Shown here in pieces: positions 56,452-64,000 of a stretch of DNA of 64,000 nt; the stretch's first letter is position 1, and each line of letters starts with the position of its first letter. The DNA comes from Roridomyces roridus (lineage: Eukaryota > Basidiomycota > Agaricomycetes > Agaricales > Mycenaceae). A program made the position numbers and the translations under genes. Under the pieces are notes generated by a model. The model did not search any database. It was given only the letters and a program-made list of their open reading frames with translations, and was not told the origin of the DNA. The stretch covers positions 186,001 to 250,000 of the forward strand of contig JARKIF010000003.1 of NCBI GenBank assembly GCA_029378245.1, given 5' to 3'.

Positions 56452-57288
56452 AAGGGTATGTCTGTATTTGCTTCGAGGTTTCAGTGGGCTTGAGGGCCGA
56501 GGCTGCTTTGAATCCATGTTTCAGTTTGAGTTCCCCTTCCAAACGATTCCTCTGAGACGCACCGTGAACAACCAAAACGCCTCGTATCTAAGTAGCTGAA
56601 CAGCAGATCGCCGGAGCGGGACCTTTCTGGCTTATCACATTCACATGATCGAACCGCGGCCTTTTCTCCTTCCATTTTTAAGTACAGCCTTTGACTCATT
56701 AAGACTCATTGGGCCGCGGGCGGTGTATCCACGCCAACGCCACGCCTTCTCCTCTATCCCACCACCACATTCCACCAGCTGAAGTGCGGACTGCGCCAAC
56801 GCGGCGAGACTCGAGAACCGAGGTGCCTCCGATAAATTTATCATCATCATAAATCTGGCCTCGAAACTTTTTATCTTGGACACGGCCTTCAGTACAAGGA
56901 GAATTTAGAAATAAACGCCGGTCTCACTGGAACCTCCCTCTTTCGATCGCTCCGCCAGCCACACAGTCAAGGTGAAGTACAACAACAAAAACACATGGGA
57001 TTTGACAATGACAATGATACCAAGACAAGATTCGAGGAGCTACAAGAAATGGACTGTGGACATACTACATGGATGGATGAGGGATGAGAGATGAGGTGAG
57101 GTCAAGTAAATGAATCATAGACAACGTTTGCTGAGATGCAGAAATTCGTATAGTATCGGAGTGGTGGTGTGGGTAGATTGTCCGGTCGAGAGTGGGGAGT
57201 GGGGAGTGGAAGAAGAAAATGAGAGCGAGAATCTGCGCTATCCTCGTGAGTAACCAGCCCGCGAGTTATTCGATAAATCCACTCACGA
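56452..57288. other. Intergenic, no gene seen
   Basis: No supported frame. Minus-strand sequence here is the 3' flank of the DUF6699 gene. Confidence 0.35.
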
Positions 57289-58597
57289 TCACCGTGCCAC
57301 AAGTTCAACCTTCCAATGCGCCCCCTCGCGCGTTATCCCATCAAAAATCCGCTTTCCCCTCAACAAATCCACCCTCCTCATTCCCCTCCTCGCCTCCGCA
57401 GCGGGATACGGCTTGAAATCCTCACACCGCTTCCTGAACGTCGCCTCATACCGCCCATCAACGTCATCCGGCCTCTCCTCGCTGCTCAATCGCACATGAT
57501 AGGCGTCGTAGATGGCCGAGAAAACATCCAACACGCAGATCCCGCCCGGACGGTCGATATTCACGGGCCCGATGAGCGGGCATTCGATCACCATGCTCGT
57601 CAGTTCGCAATGCGTCGAGGCGGAGAGGTGGCAATCTGCGTTCGAGAGCGCTAGCCATTGGCCGGTACTGTTGTCCTTGAGGTTATTGTGCTGCCGAGGG
57701 TCGAACCCGACGTCAAAGTACAGCAGAGGATTGCGAGAGCGTTTGGACGACTTTGTGTATTTGACGAGCGGCCAGCTGAGGGAGATGCTCTCTTCTTTCA
57801 GGCGTCCACGCGCACGGGTGGCTGCGAGGTACGTGGGTTCAATGTCATTCGAAACAGACACGCTTGCTTACCGGGACCCATGGTCTGGCTTAGGGGTTTG
57901 GACCACTGTTCTGCGAAAGAAACGTGTTAGGGATTTCTGGCCCGCGGTGAACTGGTCCTTACTCGGTGGCTCATTGACGAGAGGGATGGGAGGTGGTGAT
58001 GACCGCGGTATCGGAACCTGCGACCGATCTGTCCAGCAGTCAGTCAGCCTTTTTCTTCAATTGAGAAACAGACGACTCACTACTGGATAATGAATGGCTC
58101 CGCATGCGACTGGTAACCGACGCCAAAGGAGTCTTGGATCTCGAGACAGCCCGCTTCGGTGTGTACCCTCCCTGGCCAGGTGCGGCCGTCATGACATCCC
58201 TCAAGTCTTGCTGCAGGGACGGAGTATATGGCACTGTGGCGATAGTGATACGCATCAATCTCCGATACAATGGCGACAATCCCTCCAACGCACCGTATCC
58301 CGGCCGACTGGACTCTGAATAGTGCCTCTGGTGCTGGTGCTGAGGCTGGTGCTGAGGCTGGTACGGATTGGGATTCGTTCGAACTCCAAAGTCTTGACTC
58401 GTCCGCGGGACGAATGGCGGTGGCAGATTGGGAAAAGGCGCTGGCTGCGCGCGATTCGTGTGGGTCTGTCTGTTGAAGGGCCACCAAGAGCGCGAGGGCG
58501 GCCTGGCCGACGCCGGCCTTGGGGATTGGTAGGCCGGCAATTCGACCACGGGGAGGCGCGGAGCGAAGGTCAAGTGCTGATGATACGCATAACTCAT
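57289..58597 (-). CDS. DUF6699-domain protein
   Basis: Four exons on the minus strand (58597-58081, 58028-57963, 57910-57872, 57821-57289) splice in one phase into 384 residues. The first 200 residues are Pro/Ser/Gln/His-rich and probably disordered; exon 2 is Pro-rich (PIPRSSPPPIPLVNEPP). The C-terminal 155 residues carry a DUF6699-type domain: NPLLYFDVGFDP, then CELTSMVIECPLIGP, GGICVLDVFSAIYDAYH, and a KRIFDGI segment near the end. Proteins of this kind are numerous in Agaricomycetes and of unknown function. The ATG at 58597 is the first in frame, followed by SYAYHQHLTF. Confidence 0.8.
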
Positions 58598-60181
58598 CGT
58601 GTTGGGGTATGCGGACGCTTGCTCAGGCGGCGAGTGGAGAAGCCATGGGCGGGAGAGAGGAGAGGCAAAGAAAGTCTCGATGAGGGACGACAGCGAAGAG
58701 GGGGCCTTTTTTACTTCACAGATGTCATGAGGCTTTAGCGGGCCGTGAGTTTCTGATCTTCTTTTGCCAGCTGATCCACGTGAGCTCTAATCATTAATTC
58801 TGCATCGCGGGAACTAATTTGAGGATTTTTTCCAGCGTCTATCACGATGGCGGTGAGCATTTTCTTTGATTTTTCGAGTTTTTCCTTGAAGAGATCGACC
58901 AGAACCGACTAGAACCTTCCGGACGATCCCACGGATGACTCACAAGCGAATACGACCGCCGGCATTTAATTATTCCAAGTACACGTTTTCAACAACGACG
59001 ATAGACGAATACGGGACGGCGACGAGCAAACCTTCCACTCACCACCAAAAGTAGAAGAAATCGATGAAGAACACGCCTCCGGACCTAGGTGAAGAACTCT
59101 GCGGGACCAACGAGAAAGGCAATACACATTCGAAGACTTGGCGCCGTGTCTGGTCTCTTTGTTCTTAATCTTAATCACTGCAACGAGGCGTGCACCCACA
59201 AACTTATCGACGGCCGGGATTGTGTTTCAGCTCCTGAGACCGAGGCTTCTTACTGCGAGAAAAGCACCGGCTTACGGACGAGGATGGCCCAGAATCTCAG
59301 GGATATCGGAGGGGTAGCCCAAGATAAACGCCCGACTCTCAGGGAGAAAGCGCCACACTGTCTACCGCGACTAACGGAGTATTACAAGCGTGCACCCACG
59401 GGCCCCGGAAGGGAAACGAGGCTTTCTTCGGAACTTCACTAGGGCTTGTATACTGAAGCGGCGTCACAGGCATTCGAGAACTGTGGAGATTGCGAGGAGG
59501 CATGTGGGAATCAGTCAGCCACAAGTCCCACCGAGAGCCGGCTACGGAGGAGTCCGAAGACGGTACGCGTAAGCGGACACCCACACTTCATTCTCTCATG
59601 CGCTGACGTGCTTGCCATGCTTCCGCCTATTTGCCGCCGGTCAATCCTCTTTGGTTTTCCGCCAGACCTTGCCCCCGAAGCGACAGGACACGCGGCAATC
59701 GTGATCACTGAGTCCGTGTTCCCAGTCCGTGCCCTTTGTATATATCTCAAGGGTAAAGTATCTCCGTCCAACGAGCAAAGCCATCCCGAATGGAAACCTT
59801 ATCTCCAATTCTCGATTTCAACCAATGTCGTCTGGAAGGCGCCTTGCCACAGATAGTTGCGGTGAGCTTCCTCTCCTCGACCAAATCGCTCGATATTGAC
59901 TGTACCGTTGTAAGCAAGCAACCAGTTCACTTGTGGTGACGTCCACACCCAACATTAGTCGAAGAGAGTCAGTCATCTTGCCCAGCATTTCCAGCCGTTC
60001 ACCCGAATAGACTCGAAGCACAGACCGCGCCCACTATTCAATCCCTGTCTCTGCTATTGAACCAGGCAGAATCGCTGGCAATACATACTTGAAGTATGAT
60101 TCAAGTTATCAGTACAGAGTATCACTTCGATGTGAAACGGCACGGTGCCTAAGCATTTCAACTTTCTGCATTTTCTACATT
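58598..60181. other. Region without a recognised gene
   Basis: Plus-strand frames at 59089-59442 and 59446-59856 have codon-like composition and Cys-containing stretches but no domain I recognise and no clear splice structure. They may be remnants of one decayed gene. Confidence 0.3.
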
Positions 60182-61714
<1,533 letters not shown>

Positions 61715-62143
61715 GGTAGGATGCTGTAGGAGTGCTGCAAGCAGTCGCGCTTTTATATTCGAGTGGGAATCCCCAGATGGCAGTGCCTGTCAGGAAGAAT
61801 AGATTATCCTTGTTCCCAGGCCTCGGGTGGTGTGCCGACAGTTGCGTGTTGCTGCTGACGCGCATGCCATGTGTGTCAAATCTGGAGCGAGGAGTCACAG
61901 CCTACAGGTGCTCGCCGTTTTGAACTTAGTTTGTGCGATAGATATATTATTCAACAACGGCCGCAGTTCAGAGTCCTCCGGGTTGGGAGTGACGCCGGGA
62001 GGTTCTGTATGACATATGTATATGTACGCGCGCAAGCAAGAGGTCAACCAGGCTGCATAGAATTCGTTGAGTTCGGTAAAGATAATATTTACATCTAGAA
62101 AAAAAATGGAACGAGCGACTCAATTAGCGCACATAAACTTGCA
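61715..62143. other. Intergenic, no gene seen
   Basis: Promoter side of the aldo-keto reductase gene and 3' flank of the F-box/LRR remnant. No further feature supported. Confidence 0.35.
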
Positions 62144-63010
62144 TCAAAGCAGTACGCACCAAGTAGAATCAAACGCAACTCTTACATCCTCCTTCGTGCC
62201 CCGTATCTTTACCCGAATTTTCATCCCCGCGAGGGCCAGCGCGCGGAGCTGATCCATCACCGCCTCGCCCGGCATATGAGCAGGCAACAGCGGGTGTGGA
62301 AGAGAGAGGACGACGTCCACGAGTTCCAATGTCGATCGCCGCTTTTGTAAAATGTCCACAAACGTCCGATTTTGCTCGGGCAATCTCTGAGCGCTGTGGC
62401 AATGCAGAGTCAAGTGCTGCAGCCGCGGGAAGAGATCCGCTCCGTTCAACCAACTGAATACAGCGAGAGTGTCGATCCCGGGTGCGTTGCGGTAGTCCAG
62501 CGTCAGATGGTCCACCGAAGCGGGAAGGGCCGCGAGGCACGAGCGCAAAATTTGGACGCTCACTCTGGTGTCACCGGCAATCCCCAGGCGCTGAAGGGGG
62601 AAATCGGAGCGACGGGCTAGTTCCGTGATCACTTCCACGTCCTGCAGAGTGTTACCTCCAATGACGGTAAGCACTTCGAGCCGCGGGAGTGTCACATGCG
62701 CCAAGATCGTATTGTTCGACCAGTTGCTGCGTAACGATTGTAGGTGGGGCATGATAAAGGGAGGGCATGGGTCGGTGGCACCCGTGATACCCGAAATATC
62801 GAGTTTCTGGAGCTGCAGGCATTGTGCAACCAACGTAATACACTCCGAGAGGTCCATGGCTCTCAATGTGAGGGCGGTCAACTGAAGCCACGGAAGCTCC
62901 ACCTTGACGCCGCGGAGAATGAGGCACAAGTGCACATCAACGAGTAACGGTGCATTGCCAATGCAGATGGTGATGTCTGGTGTGACGGTGTAAATGAATA
63001 CGGTTCGCAA
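62144..63010 (-). pseudogene. LRR part of an F-box protein, N-terminus missing
   Basis: The minus-strand frame (about 288 codons) has the repeated leucine pattern of agaric F-box/LRR proteins: APLLVDVHL, LPWLQLTALTLRAMDL, CLQLQKLDISGI, LPRLEVLTVIGG, FPRLQHLTLHCH and a C-terminal MDQLRALALAGMKIRVKI. There is no ATG at its beginning. Upstream the same frame continues about ten codons and meets a TAA, preceded by IRLPW, and no F-box can be found within 300 bp. It is a truncated copy, probably dead, unless a distant 5' exon exists. The junction region is similar to 18080-18170. Confidence 0.65.
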
Positions 63011-63059
63011 TCCGATGAGGTGTGTCGTTTACCACGGAAGACGAATGAGTGGGGGACTA

Positions 63060-64000
63060 ATCAAAAGTGCGTCGTCCACCGTGCTTGATTGATTCACGAT
63101 TCAAGGAAGGGAGGATCTGGCTGTCGGTCGGGAGGGATTCGGGTTTCTGAGGAATGTGCACGCTGGGTACACCCTTCCACCGAAGTTCCGCAGTTGACTT
63201 GAGAAGCCTACAAACACAAAGAATAAGAGGAATAGACAAAGAAATCACCGTTACGCGTGATTTAGGGCAGATGGCAGAGAAGCGTGATTAGGCTGAAGTG
63301 CAGTGAAAATGAGGTGATCTGAGATGCTAAGATCTGGGATGATATTTTTGGGCGACTGCCGTACAGGTTTTTATACCTACAGAATAGTCTTGGCACCCCG
63401 AAAAGTGGCACCATTTGTCCCCAATAAATAAGCAGATTCGTAATCTGAGGATGGAAAATGCTGTGATATAAATAGAAAGAGAGTCACCAAGAATCGTAAC
63501 ACAGCCCAAATCCTGTGCAAAAGCCCGTAGCAGTGCTCTCGCACCGGCGAATTGCTGTTCGTCTGCATTTTTAGCATTGCCCTGGAGGCTATGTGCACAG
63601 GGATCGAAGAATGGAGAGGGGGCATGACAAATGAGAGTGTACTGTGGGGATGCGTGACTTGCGGAAGAGCGGGATTGCCAAATCAGGTCGAGGGAGGTGA
63701 GTCGTCCGTTTATGGGTTCGTGATCAAATCGCGATGGCGCTCGGTGATGCGAGTTCGCTCAGAACGGGAGTGCTCGGGAGATGACTGTCACATCCGCTGA
63801 TTTACGGAACTTGTTTGGGAGCCGAAGAGCCGGAAGTGCTGCGATTCATGAGAAACCAATTTATTGGTGTCACACTGGGCTCGGCCCCGTCGTTTGGGAT
63901 GAGTACATGTCGAGAGAAAGGTGGCGCAGGTGGGGTAAAAGCTGCTGCCCGAAATCAAATTCAGCTAGCGTGTCGGGAGGGATCTTGAACTGGGCATCTT
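63060..64000. other. Window end, no gene seen
   Basis: Only short frames without domains. The window ends in this non-coding sequence. Confidence 0.35.

Overview
The window reads as a gene-poor, transposon-dense stretch of a mushroom-forming basidiomycete (Agaricomycetes) genome. The evidence is short (about 45-60 bp) spliceosomal introns in every real gene, tRNA genes interrupted at position 37/38, a chromodomain Ty3/gypsy element, and families that are expanded in agarics: F-box/LRR proteins, ARM-repeat proteins and DUF6699 proteins. A Mycena-like fungus would fit, but that is inference from gene families only.

Layout. 1-1421 holds a decayed inverted-repeat element. 1422-5777 is a 5'-truncated chromovirus (3' LTR, polypurine tract, broken pol) that carries an intron-containing antisense gene with a Zn2Cys6 cluster. 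5778-7806 looks like LTR/leader sequence. 7815-11890 is a 4.1 kb element with long inverted repeats and an 8-bp target duplication; a second 1.0 kb element sits inside one of its arms. 12.3-13.7 kb is a dead dihydroxybenzoate-type decarboxylase gene, and 14.4-16.8 kb a frameshifted non-LTR reverse transcriptase. 19.5-23.8 kb has one intact and one dead F-box gene, the intact one tail to tail with a small unknown gene. 26-34 kb is a graveyard: an old-yellow-enzyme fragment, and an ARM-repeat gene whose introns and exons have been invaded by at least three inverted-repeat elements, with more MITEs around it.

The right half has the healthy genes: a CBM21 glycogen-targeting phosphatase subunit (39.3-41.7 kb), a secreted M28 aminopeptidase (51.2-52.8 kb), a DUF6699 protein (57.3-58.6 kb) and a complete 11-exon aldo-keto reductase (60.2-61.7 kb). 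tRNA genes are scattered between: initiator tRNA-Met (32.3 kb), a second intron-bearing initiator copy (35.2 kb), tRNA-Asp(GTC) (44.4 kb), tRNA-Leu(AAG) (48.7 kb), and a third initiator copy split by a 1.77 kb transposon (53.3-55.1 kb).

The genes do not form an obvious pathway or cluster. The most striking material is mobile: an antisense transcription-factor-like gene inside a retrotransposon, a transposon lodged at the intron/exon junction of an initiator tRNA gene, two byte-identical 185-bp MITEs 15 kb apart, a tRNA-derived SINE with an 18-bp target duplication, and repeated nesting of elements inside the inverted repeats of older ones. All element boundaries were read by eye from terminal repeats and flanking duplications.
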